Below, in pieces: positions 1 to 8,000 of a stretch of 21,059 nt of DNA; the stretch's first letter is position 1, and the number at the start of each line of letters is the position of its first letter. Location: positions 1-21,059 of the IMG/VR virus record IMGVR_UViG_3300017750_000149, one strand, 5' to 3'. The notes below the pieces were generated by a model. The model ran no database searches, had not been told where the DNA came from, and saw only the letters and a list, made by a program, of their open reading frames with translations. The translations under genes and the position numbers were made by a program. The DNA is from a virus.

Positions 1-166
1 CCGAAAGCACATAAGGATATTGGATCTCTTCTCTAGGTCTATTTGTTACAGTGACTACTTCTTCAGTCTCATCGTCGAAATATACACACCATTGATAGGG
101 AGAAACTTCGATCGATTTTTCACTAACAAATGTAGGTGGTGCATCATCAAACTGTTCTGTAGACAT
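1..166 (-). CDS. Start of a small uncharacterised protein, 3' part cut by window edge
   Basis: An ATG at 164-166 on the minus strand opens a frame that stays open for 55 codons to the window edge. The protein begins MSTEQFDDAPPTF and continues with SPYQWCVYFDDETEEVV and a proline- and tyrosine-bearing segment. It is acidic and reads like a soluble phage protein, with no signal peptide or membrane segment. Its start overlaps the last 20 bases of the glycosyltransferase gene (147-995) in a different frame, a packing typical of this strand. A weak purine-rich stretch (GAAGAA) lies upstream. I do not recognise a family. The frame and position are seen directly; that it is a gene is inferred from the open frame, gene direction and tight packing. 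Confidence 0.55.
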   Translation of the reverse strand, partial: MSTEQFDDAPPTFVSEKSIEVSPYQWCVYFDDETEEVVTVTNRPREEIQYPYVLS

Positions 167-995
167 CTAGTAATTCTTCGGTTAAAAAATTCTCATCACA
201 ATAGTGAATAATTCCACTTGTAATAATATGATTTTCAATTTGTATCTTCCCTGAATCACTTATCCAGGTATTAAGCATTTCAGTCCATTGGTCAGGTATA
301 TCTTCTGTCCATACTCCTTGCGAATCTGCATGCAAGTCAAAGTGATTGCTCAACCTTACCCCGACTCCATCTGACATATCTAAACAGTGTGTTATTAAAT
401 TGCATAAAATATTTTTATCAAATGTCGTAGGTTTTTTGTCTTGAAAGAATTTACTATATGCTCCTCTCCAGTTTTGCATTATCGGATCAGCCATTTTAAA
501 CCATTCAATTGCCGCTGGTGCATCTTTTTTCCAATATATTATATTATTAAAAAATTTAGGTAACTGATATTGATTTTCAAATTCAAATCTGAATGTAGTG
601 TCGATAGGATAATTTCTATAAGTTAATGCATTTTCTGGTATACAAAAATCACCATTTGAATTCATTGTGTCCCATAATAAGTCTATATCAATACCATGTA
701 TTAGTGTATCAGCGTCGATATAAATTGTTTCATCAAAAGGACTACAATGAATCATTTGCCAAATGTTCATGCCATGGAACCCATCTGCATAAGCACTATT
801 TCCAAATGGTAGTTCAATAATATAGTCAAACATTTTTAAATAATTTTTATCTACTTCGTCTGATTTACCTTTGTCAACAACTAAACAAATTTCTGCTGTA
901 GGGTCACTATTTTTTATACTACATGCAAGTCCGTAGCTGTGAAAAATTCTATCTTTATCAGTATTAATACCAAGTGTAATAAATCCTCTAGACAT
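147..995 (-). CDS. GT8-like (GT-A fold) glycosyltransferase, second of a pair
   Basis: This 282-residue protein probably transfers a sugar from a nucleotide-sugar donor to an unknown acceptor. A hydrophobic strand followed by D-A-D (residues 94-96, in the context ETIYIDADTLI) matches the metal-binding DxD motif of GT-A enzymes. The N-terminus (RGFITLGINTDKD) resembles the opening beta strand of that fold. A TFDKNILCNLITH segment and a C-terminal IIHYCDE histidine could supply later active-site residues, as in GT8-type enzymes. I chose the ATG at 993-995 because AAGGAGAA stands directly upstream; a more upstream ATG at 1017-1019 adds eight residues without a comparable site. The start overlaps the end of the neighbouring glycosyltransferase by 8 bases, which suggests translational coupling. 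There is no membrane segment, so it is likely cytosolic. Donor and acceptor cannot be told. Confidence 0.72.
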   Translation of the reverse strand: MSRGFITLGINTDKDRIFHSYGLACSIKNSDPTAEICLVVDKGKSDEVDKNYLKMFDYIIELPFGNSAYADGFHGMNIWQMIHCSPFDETIYIDADTLIHGIDIDLLWDTMNSNGDFCIPENALTYRNYPIDTTFRFEFENQYQLPKFFNNIIYWKKDAPAAIEWFKMADPIMQNWRGAYSKFFQDKKPTTFDKNILCNLITHCLDMSDGVGVRLSNHFDLHADSQGVWTEDIPDQWTEMLNTWISDSGKIQIENHIITSGIIHYCDENFLTEELLDVYRTV

Positions 996-1899
996 CAAAC
1001 TTCTCCTTAAACATATCATTGATAGTTGCTATTTGTCTATCTAATGCTCTTTTGTTCATTAAATGCATATTAGTGTTGGTATATCTACACAAGATATTTT
1101 TCCATGCTTCAACTCTATTGTGTTTTAAAAATACAAAGTCATCTAACGAATTCAATTTTACTATATCATCTTTTTGATCCATATTAAGTAAAGGAGTACT
1201 TTTAAAGTCGTCTACAAAAGTTTCATTTTGAAAACCGTTCATCATATGACTAGCAATACTTACACAAAAGTCTGTTCTAAATAGTTGTTTGGGAAACTGA
1301 TATAGCAAACTGTAATATTCCCAATTGTCTTTCACATGAGCCCAAGTATCAAAAAACATTTTACTATGTTCGCTTTGATCGAAATAAACTACAGTACTCC
1401 ACCAGTGATTCACTCCAGCACTATTCAACATCATTTCGTCTCGATAAGGCAATTCGCCTCCAAAATATTCAGCTGTTCTATGCATAGATATTGGAATATT
1501 TGTGTCAAATATATAATCATAAAAATTATTTTGTATAATAAAATCTGTATCTATTAACAGTGTGCGTTCGAATGGTGTGTATTCAAAAATTTTGTGTTTA
1601 TTAGAGTTTTGAAAATTTGCAGTAAATTCAGTCCAAGGACTGTCATGATGTACTCTTAAATTCTGGTTGTGTTGAGGGCTAGTAATTACCGTAAAATCAA
1701 AACAATAATCCATGTCTTTTTGACTCAGACTTTCTCTCATCCAAGCTTCAGTTCCTTCATCTGTGATTAAAGCAACTGTGTTGTTTTTCATATTTTTCTT
1801 AACAAATTTACTTACAACACTAGCAAATTTTACATAGTCTAACTGTTGATTGTTGTATGCAAAAATACATACCCCATTCCCTTTTTTAACACTATCCAT
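988..1899 (-). CDS. GT-A-type glycosyltransferase, first of a pair
   Basis: This 303-residue protein has the layout of a nucleotide-sugar glycosyltransferase with a GT-A fold. An N-terminal strand (GVCIFAYNN, residues 9-17) is followed by a D-T-D motif at 117-119 in the context PFERTLLIDTDFI, then LNSAGVNHWWSTVVYFD (159-174), FRTDFCVSIASH (207-218) and a late K-H-N (259-261). These correspond in order to the metal-binding DxD, acceptor-loop and late-histidine regions of GT8-like enzymes. The block around DTD closely parallels SPFDETIYIDADTLI in the next gene, so the two are probably old paralogues. The ATG directly abuts the stop codon of the gene upstream (1900-2247), and its Shine-Dalgarno is weak, so translation is probably coupled. 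Function is by family resemblance only; the substrate is unknown. Confidence 0.7.
   Translation of the reverse strand: MDSVKKGNGVCIFAYNNQQLDYVKFASVVSKFVKKNMKNNTVALITDEGTEAWMRESLSQKDMDYCFDFTVITSPQHNQNLRVHHDSPWTEFTANFQNSNKHKIFEYTPFERTLLIDTDFIIQNNFYDYIFDTNIPISMHRTAEYFGGELPYRDEMMLNSAGVNHWWSTVVYFDQSEHSKMFFDTWAHVKDNWEYYSLLYQFPKQLFRTDFCVSIASHMMNGFQNETFVDDFKSTPLLNMDQKDDIVKLNSLDDFVFLKHNRVEAWKNILCRYTNTNMHLMNKRALDRQIATINDMFKEKFDV
1001..1008 (-). promoter_or_regulatory. Ribosome binding site that fixes the start of the second glycosyltransferase
   Basis: On the minus strand AAGGAGAA precedes the ATG at 993-995 by five bases. It lies inside the 3' end of the upstream glycosyltransferase gene. It favours this ATG over the in-frame ATG at 1017-1019. 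Confidence 0.75.
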
Positions 1900-2247
1900 T
1901 TACCAGTCCATTATGCTCTTAATATTTCTAGCTTTTATAATTTTATCCATTTGTGTTTTATATTCATTTGTAGATTCAGTGTAGGCGCTTAGTAAACTAT
2001 CTAAAAATTCTTTTAAATTTTCTATCCAAATTGGCGATTCTTTTGAATCTAAGATTACTGCATCTTGTTTTCCGCTATCTATTAGAGTTTTTACAAAACT
2101 AATCACAACAGGATTAGCATTAAAAACTCCTTTATTGTAATTTACAGTTTGCAGAACATGCATACGTTGTCGTATTGTTCTTTTTTGATTACTTAGAGTA
2201 ATTCGATAATTCGCAAATTCTAAGGCTTTCTCGAGTCTCTCGTCCAT
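1900..2247 (-). CDS. Small conserved-looking phage protein of unknown function
   Basis: A 115-residue, charged, mostly helical protein: MDERLEKALEFANYRITLS, a basic stretch NQKRTIRQRMHV, a strand-like middle (NPVVISFVKTLIDSG, AVILDSKESPIWI), then a long helix (LKEFLDSLLSAYTESTNEY) and a basic end. The pattern 'ANY..TL.NQ+R.. ...VISFVKTLID ... EF...' recalls small hypothetical proteins near structural genes in T4-like marine phages, but I know no function for them. It is the first gene after the 65-base gap. It has a strong Shine-Dalgarno (AGGAG nine bases before the ATG) and lies just downstream of both a sigma70-like promoter and a late-promoter variant. It abuts the first glycosyltransferase gene. 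A role in tail assembly or as a partner of the glycosyltransferases is possible but unsupported. Confidence 0.7.
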   Translation of the reverse strand: MDERLEKALEFANYRITLSNQKRTIRQRMHVLQTVNYNKGVFNANPVVISFVKTLIDSGKQDAVILDSKESPIWIENLKEFLDSLLSAYTESTNEYKTQMDKIIKARNIKSIMDW

Positions 2248-2254
2248 GGTGAGT

Positions 2255-2261
2255 TTCTCCT
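2255..2261 (-). promoter_or_regulatory. Ribosome binding site AGGAGAA
   Basis: AGGAGAA on the minus strand lies seven bases before the ATG at 2245-2247. It supports that start as the first gene of the left-hand group. Confidence 0.75.
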
Positions 2262-2274
2262 ATAATTATATACT

Positions 2275-2304
2275 ACTATAACTTATTTATGTTGGGTTTG
2301 TCAA
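2275..2304 (-). promoter_or_regulatory. Sigma70-like promoter ahead of the glycosyltransferase group
   Basis: On the minus strand a perfect -35 box TTGACA (2299-2304) is followed by an 18-base spacer and the -10 box TATAGT (2275-2280, one mismatch to TATAAT). It sits in the longest intergenic gap of the window. The predicted start near 2268 leaves a leader of about 20 bases that holds the AGGAGAA ribosome site. The position makes a real host-polymerase promoter plausible; it is inferred from sequence only. Confidence 0.5.
2284..2291 (-). promoter_or_regulatory. Late-promoter variant CATAAATA
   Basis: CATAAATA on the minus strand differs at one base from the T4 late consensus TATAAATA; to my knowledge the first base is loose in marine T4-like phages. 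It lies within the spacer of the sigma70-like promoter, about 37 bases before the ATG at 2247. It could let the glycosyltransferase group be expressed both from host-type polymerase and from the phage late sigma factor. Confidence 0.5.
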
Positions 2305-2312
2305 CAGTTTTT

Positions 2313-3479
2313 TTAGCTGTCGTCTGCACTATTAAGATTGTTTGTGATTGTTACTGTTGGAGCAGGAGCTATATTAAATGTTGCTCCGCCTTGCGTTATA
2401 GCATCTGGCATCAGATAGCTTAGTGTAGGAGTTAACGTACCGTCAATAATGTTATTGTGTGCAGTATCATCTAGTACTATTTTTAGATGTACTTCGGCTC
2501 CGTTTGCCGCATATTTTCCATAGAGTTTAAACTTCAATGACTGATAGCTACTGTACATGCTGTATGCACTAACATATACTGTGCTACTGTATGATCCGCC
2601 GATAATTGCAGGATCTGCCCACTGTGGGAAAGCGCCTGGTCCACTGATGTATCCATAACCATACCCAGAAGTTCCTGAATCGCCTACTGTTCTATTTAAA
2701 GTAACACCACTTGATGTAAACAAAAGACCTTCATCTGCTGATCCAGCATCACTGCCATCACCGTAATACTGTGTTAATTGATAAAAACCTTTACCTGTGC
2801 TTGTACCAGCTGTAGTACTACTACTTTGTGTTACTGTGTCCCAATCTAAATTTAATACACCCATTTCATTTATAACATCGCTCCAGTTATAATATCCTGC
2901 TGTACTTCCGCCACTCATAGCTAGATTGAGTCTTACTTGTCCGCCACTATTAAAAAAGTATCTTGCTTTGTTATAGCTTCCCCAGGTCCATTTGTGTTCA
3001 CCTGCAAGTTTGGTGTTCCACTGTGCGGTTCTAGTATACGGACCTCCGGATACTGGTGTTGCAACCAATGCACTAGCATTTGTAGCATCAACTGTTAAAT
3101 GATTATTATTTGTTAAGATACTGCCGTCAAATTTTGTTTCTACTACGTTTAAATCTTCAGCCCTGATAGTTGTTCCAAGTGCTACATTATTTCTATTTGC
3201 TGGTACTACAAAAACTAAATTACCGTCGGTAACATTTATATGATCAATACTAACATTTGTACGCTCGACCATTGCTTGTAATCTTGCGGCAGTAATTAAA
3301 GTACCAGCAGACAAATTGTAAGGAATATCAGTGGCGCCCCAGCCAAATTTATGTGTATCGATTCTATTACTATCAGTAACTGCCGCGGTTTGGTAATTAT
3401 CACCAAAAACCTTGTTAACTTTTGTTGCTACCGTATTATAGTGTACCGCAGTTGCTATTTGTCCGGGTGAGACTGCCAT
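2313..3479 (-). CDS. Tail-fibre-like virion structural protein
   Basis: A 388-residue protein, rich in Ser, Thr, Gly and Tyr. The N-terminal ~115 residues (MAVSPGQIATAVHYNTVATKV...) look like a conserved attachment region with helices and short strands. At 171-183 the segment KARYFFNSGGQVR, preceded by HKWTWGSYN, is a signature I associate with tail and fibre structural proteins of marine and T4-like phages. A Gly/Tyr-rich loop (SGYGYGYISGPG, ~270-285) precedes a beta-rich end. No enzyme motif or signal peptide is seen. The ATG abuts the stop of the upstream gene, with GGAG eight bases before it, indicating co-translation with the 304-residue protein. It is the last gene of the virion block; the next gene lies beyond a promoter-bearing gap. 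The precise location in the particle is not known. Confidence 0.75.
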   Translation of the reverse strand: MAVSPGQIATAVHYNTVATKVNKVFGDNYQTAAVTDSNRIDTHKFGWGATDIPYNLSAGTLITAARLQAMVERTNVSIDHINVTDGNLVFVVPANRNNVALGTTIRAEDLNVVETKFDGSILTNNNHLTVDATNASALVATPVSGGPYTRTAQWNTKLAGEHKWTWGSYNKARYFFNSGGQVRLNLAMSGGSTAGYYNWSDVINEMGVLNLDWDTVTQSSSTTAGTSTGKGFYQLTQYYGDGSDAGSADEGLLFTSSGVTLNRTVGDSGTSGYGYGYISGPGAFPQWADPAIIGGSYSSTVYVSAYSMYSSYQSLKFKLYGKYAANGAEVHLKIVLDDTAHNNIIDGTLTPTLSYLMPDAITQGGATFNIAPAPTVTITNNLNSADDS

Positions 3480-4394
3480 TTATTTTGCTCCAACTACTAC
3501 TTCTACTGTGCCTGCATCTTCGGTATCTTTACTCTCAAGTGCCCTACCAATTATTGGTCTAAAATCAGGGCTATCACCTTTATGTGCTATTGCTGTTCCT
3601 GGTGTCGAACTTGATACAATCCTATCACCTTTAACAACTTTTCCAATTACTTTACACGGAACTCTACCTGCTAGTGCTACAAAAGGATGTGTTGCATCTG
3701 TTCCTGCACTTGCATTCATTTCAAATCCTGGCGAGTCACTTACAATTCCAAAAACATCTATGTCTGATTCTTGTAATGTTTGTGTAATTTCGTGTGTACC
3801 ACCTAAGCGTACTACTGTTCCTGCTTCGTATTCTGCATCTGCGGCATAACGTTCTGCAAGGTCAGCATAATCTGCACTAGTAGCTGTACCTCTAAACTTA
3901 TAGTTTGTTGTACTATTCATTTGGATGCCTGCTTGAATAGTTGGAAACTGTGTTGTTAGTGCAGTCGTGCCGTCTTCTAAAAATTCTGTTGATTTGGGTG
4001 TCCAAACTGTAGTATCATCAGTACCTATCCAGACAATGTTGTTATCAACTATCATCTCAATTGTTTTGTGATATGCGTTTGATGTATCTTGTCTATTTCT
4101 ATATTCAAATCTTGTGGTGCTAGCTGGTGCTCCAATTTGGAACCAACTACCGTTATCATAAAGTTTTAATAAACTGTTCGTAGTATCATACCAAAGTTGA
4201 CCTTCGGTAGGATTAGTTGGGGCATTAGCATCAGCAAAGTTTTCTAATAAATGCAGTAAATTTTCATTTAATAGTTCACCGAAATTTGTATAGTTTTTTC
4301 CTATTAAATTAAGACTGGTACTAGTATCAACTGTACCGTCATTTACTGTTATTGCTGTTTTACTACTTTGGCTATAATCTACTGTATATGGCAT
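3480..4394 (-). CDS. Tail-fibre-like structural protein with C-terminal G2-peptidase-like domain
   Basis: A 304-residue protein with two regions. The N-terminal ~90 residues (NLIGKNYTNFGELLNENLLHLLENFA at 29-54, then PTNPTEGQLWYDTTNSLLKLYDNGSWFQIG at 59-88) are a module common in marine T4-like fibre proteins. The C-terminal ~130 residues (YADLAER at 176-182; a valine strand; DVFGIVSDSPGFEMNA at 213-228; ALAGRVPCKV at 240-249; GDRIVSSSTPGTAI at 256-269; IIGRALES at 281-288) follow the order of conserved blocks in C-terminal phage-appendage domains of the G2 / self-cleaving chaperone type ('DYAE... G.VS..PG... ALAGRVPVKV... GD.L..S..PG.A... IG.ALE'). Such domains assist folding or trimerisation in some appendages; I cannot show that this one cleaves itself. 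AGGAAA precedes the ATG. The gap to the upstream gene is 12 bases. Confidence 0.75.
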   Translation of the reverse strand: MPYTVDYSQSSKTAITVNDGTVDTSTSLNLIGKNYTNFGELLNENLLHLLENFADANAPTNPTEGQLWYDTTNSLLKLYDNGSWFQIGAPASTTRFEYRNRQDTSNAYHKTIEMIVDNNIVWIGTDDTTVWTPKSTEFLEDGTTALTTQFPTIQAGIQMNSTTNYKFRGTATSADYADLAERYAADAEYEAGTVVRLGGTHEITQTLQESDIDVFGIVSDSPGFEMNASAGTDATHPFVALAGRVPCKVIGKVVKGDRIVSSSTPGTAIAHKGDSPDFRPIIGRALESKDTEDAGTVEVVVGAK

Positions 4395-4406
4395 CTTTTT
4401 TTCCTA

Positions 4407-5006
4407 TTATAAGTCCGCAAACGAACTTCTTATTCTTAATGTATAAACAACTTGTATCTTTCGATTGGCACTTTTTTGTACCGGGTGAAAAATTACGTGA
4501 GTCAACAAATCGTTGTTGGCTGTATAAAGTGCTAGTTCGTCAAATACGTATGTACCATTCATATTGGTAGCTGTATCTGTAGTGTCTTGTCCAGTTGGAG
4601 TTCCGTAGTCTAATGTACAAGTGACAGTTACATCACTATATGCATTTGGACTAGTGTGGCTAGCTTCTGTACTGTTGTCTGCACTTCCGCTAATTGTTTC
4701 ATCTACTGTTTGACTGTGTGTCTGATTATACAATGCTCCACTAGCACTGTTTGTATTTGTTGCTTTGTATGTAACAGCACCCAGTCCGTCTATACTTGTT
4801 CCTCCGTTACCAAAACGAAGTGTTTTAATTTCATATGTACTTGTTGCTCCTGATTCAGAAGCTAATAGGTTTGCAAGTGCAATGCTCATATTTTCAAAGT
4901 TTACAGCATTACGTCTACGAACCAGAACCTCACCTGATTCAGGATCCCAAATTTTAATATGACCTTCAATACCTATTAGTGGTGTTTCAATTTGTTCTAA
5001 ACTCAT
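4407..5006 (-). CDS. Uncharacterised virion structural protein
   Basis: A 199-residue protein starting MSLEQIETPLIGIEGHIKIWDPESGEVLVRRRNAV. The first ~60 residues read as a beta-rich attachment domain with the pattern 'G...I.D..TGE.+..+.NAVNFENMSIALA..LA', which I associate with structural proteins of marine T4-like phages. IKTLRFGNGGTSID (~66-79) follows, then a Ser/Thr/Asn-rich middle and a beta end (YVFDELALYT, LLTHVIFHPV, IQVVYTLRIRSSF). The longer reading from 5090 overlaps the giant gene by 62 bases. I prefer the ATG at 5004-5006 because GGAAG lies five bases upstream and an exact T4 late promoter sits just before it. A baseplate-rim or fibre-connector role is inferred from its place after the gp7-position gene, but it could be any tail component. 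Confidence 0.72.
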   Translation of the reverse strand: MSLEQIETPLIGIEGHIKIWDPESGEVLVRRRNAVNFENMSIALANLLASESGATSTYEIKTLRFGNGGTSIDGLGAVTYKATNTNSASGALYNQTHSQTVDETISGSADNSTEASHTSPNAYSDVTVTCTLDYGTPTGQDTTDTATNMNGTYVFDELALYTANNDLLTHVIFHPVQKSANRKIQVVYTLRIRSSFADL

Positions 5007-5025
5007 AATATCTTCCAATTTATAA

Positions 5026-5033
5026 TATTTATA
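5026..5033 (-). promoter_or_regulatory. T4-type late promoter TATAAATA
   Basis: The minus strand carries an exact TATAAATA, the T4 late promoter recognised by the phage sigma factor gp55. It overlaps the stop codon of the giant gene. Transcription would begin near 5020, leaving a ~14-base leader holding the GGAAG ribosome site of the gene at 4407-5006. Sequence match and placement are seen; activity is inferred. Confidence 0.65.
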
Positions 5034-8000
5034 TCGATCCTTGCCCTGCATTTCTAATGAATGCATGCTCTGGTGAAATTCCTGCGGCACTTAGGCTTAC
5101 ACCGCTATCATTGTACGCCATTCTCAAATTATCACCATAATCAGAGAACTTTTCCAGTATCGGAATACGTGTTGTTGCGCCACTGTTTACTACAGTTGCA
5201 CCGCTGTTGTGTGCTTTTTGTGCAGTTCCTAATGTGCCTCTTGTGCAATATAGTAAGTTATTACCACTTACTGCACTATATTCAATTCTTTCGCCGTTGA
5301 TGTAAACAACTCCAGGAACTTCGCCTACACCAAATACTGTGTTAGGATTATCTAATACAGTTGCATCTGCTACAGGAATTGTTGTATCTAATCCGGTAAC
5401 ACTTGCAGTTGTTGTTGTCTTTTGTGCATCTACAATAACATTACTAAATTGTATGTCATTTGGTTGATATACACTCATTCTAAATGTTCTTGTATCAGAT
5501 GTTACTGTATTTCCACTAGCATTTGTTTGAACACTAATTGCAATATTCTCTGTGAAGTCAGTCGGATAAAGTTCTTCACCCCATCCTTCACAAGCAGGTT
5601 GATCAAATACATTTCCATTATATATGAATTCGATATCATTGTCAACAGTTGTAAAATTAGCGTAATCTACTTGATTGCCAAATACAGTTGAAAATGCGCC
5701 GCCATCTAACACAAGATCACAATCCCAATCTCTTGTTGTATGATCGTTATGTTTAATTGTAATAGCCATATTTCTTGTTTGCTCGTCAACTTGTATATCA
5801 GTTGCTTCTGCATGAGTATTTGAATCTATTAGACTTAGCAACTTTGTATGAAAAGGTTTAATTTGATTAAAGTAATCTTCAATAGTTTCAATACTGTATC
5901 TTTGATACTTTTCTTTATTTGTTAGTAACTGATGTTTAACTTTTAGTTTGACATAGCTAGTTTTAAAAGCAAAATCATCTGTTGTATTTTGTAATATTGC
6001 TGAATATAGTAGCTTAAACCATAACTTGTTGTACTTAACTTTGTGACGACCTATGAATATTTTACTTCTTACAATATCCATTAACTTGCTTATTTGTTCA
6101 CTACTGCCACTATCGTAAGGGGTCATTGCATAACCAGCTGAGTCAAAGCCATGTCCAAACTTACTTTCAAACCAAAATTGTTCACTAAACTCTAGTGTTG
6201 CTTTTTCTTTGTACACTAGTTTACTTTTTTCGTTAGTGAATAAAAACATTTCTTGTCGGTTTATTCCATCATCACCGATGTTGGTTTTAATTAAAACATA
6301 ACTTCCGTCAGCTGGATCTACATCATTATTATAATCATCTAAATTATCGTATACCACGTCTGCTACTGTATTTGGATTGAAACTAAAAGTAGTTTTACCA
6401 CTTGCATCTTTTTCTACTAGATACCAATCTTTATAACTTGTATAATTTCTAAGATTATAAGTTGTATTTCCTTTTACAAAATCATCAAATAATACTGTGT
6501 ATCCGTTAATCTCATCTACAACATTTATCTCACCAACTAAATCATTGAGTGCTTCAATAAAATTTTGTCTTGCTTCTTGTATGTTTCTGAATAAAGTTTG
6601 TCTAGGTCTTACTAAGTGTCCATAACGATTATGTCTATGAAGATCGTAATCAGGTAAATGTTGTCCTTTCCAGATTTTAATATCATCTTCTTGAGTAACA
6701 TCTATTAGACTATAATCATATATCTTACTCCAGTTAGTATTATTTAAATCTGTTGACGGATCGTTGTTCTGGTTTGGTTTTAAACTTGTGTAATAACTTC
6801 CATTGTGTAATACAACTGCATCTTGTGTATAAGCAGTAAAACTTGACCAAGTTGTATATGGTTTATCTTCAGCATAATTATTGTAACTTGCAAGACTATC
6901 TCTCATTTTAATATGAAAGTACTCTGGAATAATACAAGAAGGATCACCGTCAGCTAATAGCTTCCATTCATTCAATGGCATACTATTTGTATCTCCATAA
7001 CTTTGATTAACTTGTACAACACTATTTTTGGTTACAAATGAATCAATGTTGTTTAGCAACAACTGACTATCACCACTAGCCGCCGCCCAACTTAATCCAT
7101 AACCGTTTGGATTGGTCAGTAAAGTAGACAATTGTTTTACGTTGTACTGTCTAGATCCTTTGTATGAAAGTTTATCTTTGACCCAGAAGTAATACACACT
7201 TTCGTCTCGTTGTGTGCGTGGATTATAGTATACCTGTTCAGTCCAGTTATACACTTTTTCGTTATTAATTATATTAAAGTAGGCTTCGCCACTCGCTTCA
7301 GATCCGTCAATGACAATAGCATCATCTACAGCTTGACTCCACTGATCTGGTAAAACAGGAGATCTTGTCCACTCGTATATATCAATTGTTGCGCCGTCAG
7401 CTAGCTTACCCCAATTTGCTTGTTGATAATCTATTGTGCTTTGTTCGTAGTCTAAATAGATTGCAGTACTAATATTCCACCATCTGGTGCCTACCCATTC
7501 GTCTTTCCAAGCTGAGGTGTTTATAATTTCGCCATCGTTGGTATTATAGTTATAGCTAGCAATATCATTAACTAATTTGAAGTCAATTTCTTTATCAATA
7601 AATCCAAATATAATACCTTTAGCAGGATCATATGTTTCAATGTTTGCTATGCTAGTTCGACTTACTGCATCATATATTTTAACATTACTAATTAAATCGT
7701 TACGTGCTTGTTCAATTCCATTACGCACAAGATTCCAACTTCCATTGTTGTGACCGTTATTGTCGTCCCAATCACCTACCCATTTGTATACTGCACTTTT
7801 GTTATATCCATCGTCATCTACAAAAGCATAAATTGGATTAGCACTTTGTTGTTGTCTAGTTCCTGAGAAGTTATATTTGTAAACTCCGTTTACTTGTTGA
7901 TTTTTCACACTATCTAAACTATTGTATGTGTCAAATCTAACTGGTCGTAATGGATATACGTTTCCTGCGGCGCCTTCTTCTTGGATATATTCGTCAATAT

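Noticed and set aside
2305-2335. Possible terminator at the end of the virion block (ACAG ... CTGT around an A-run on the minus strand)
   Set aside because: Only four base pairs of stem, with the A-run in the loop and no U-run after it on the transcribed strand, so it does not fit an intrinsic terminator.
3508-3849. Plus-strand open frame of 113 codons
   Set aside because: It lies antisense within the well-supported tail-fibre-like gene (3480-4394), with no family signature of its own.
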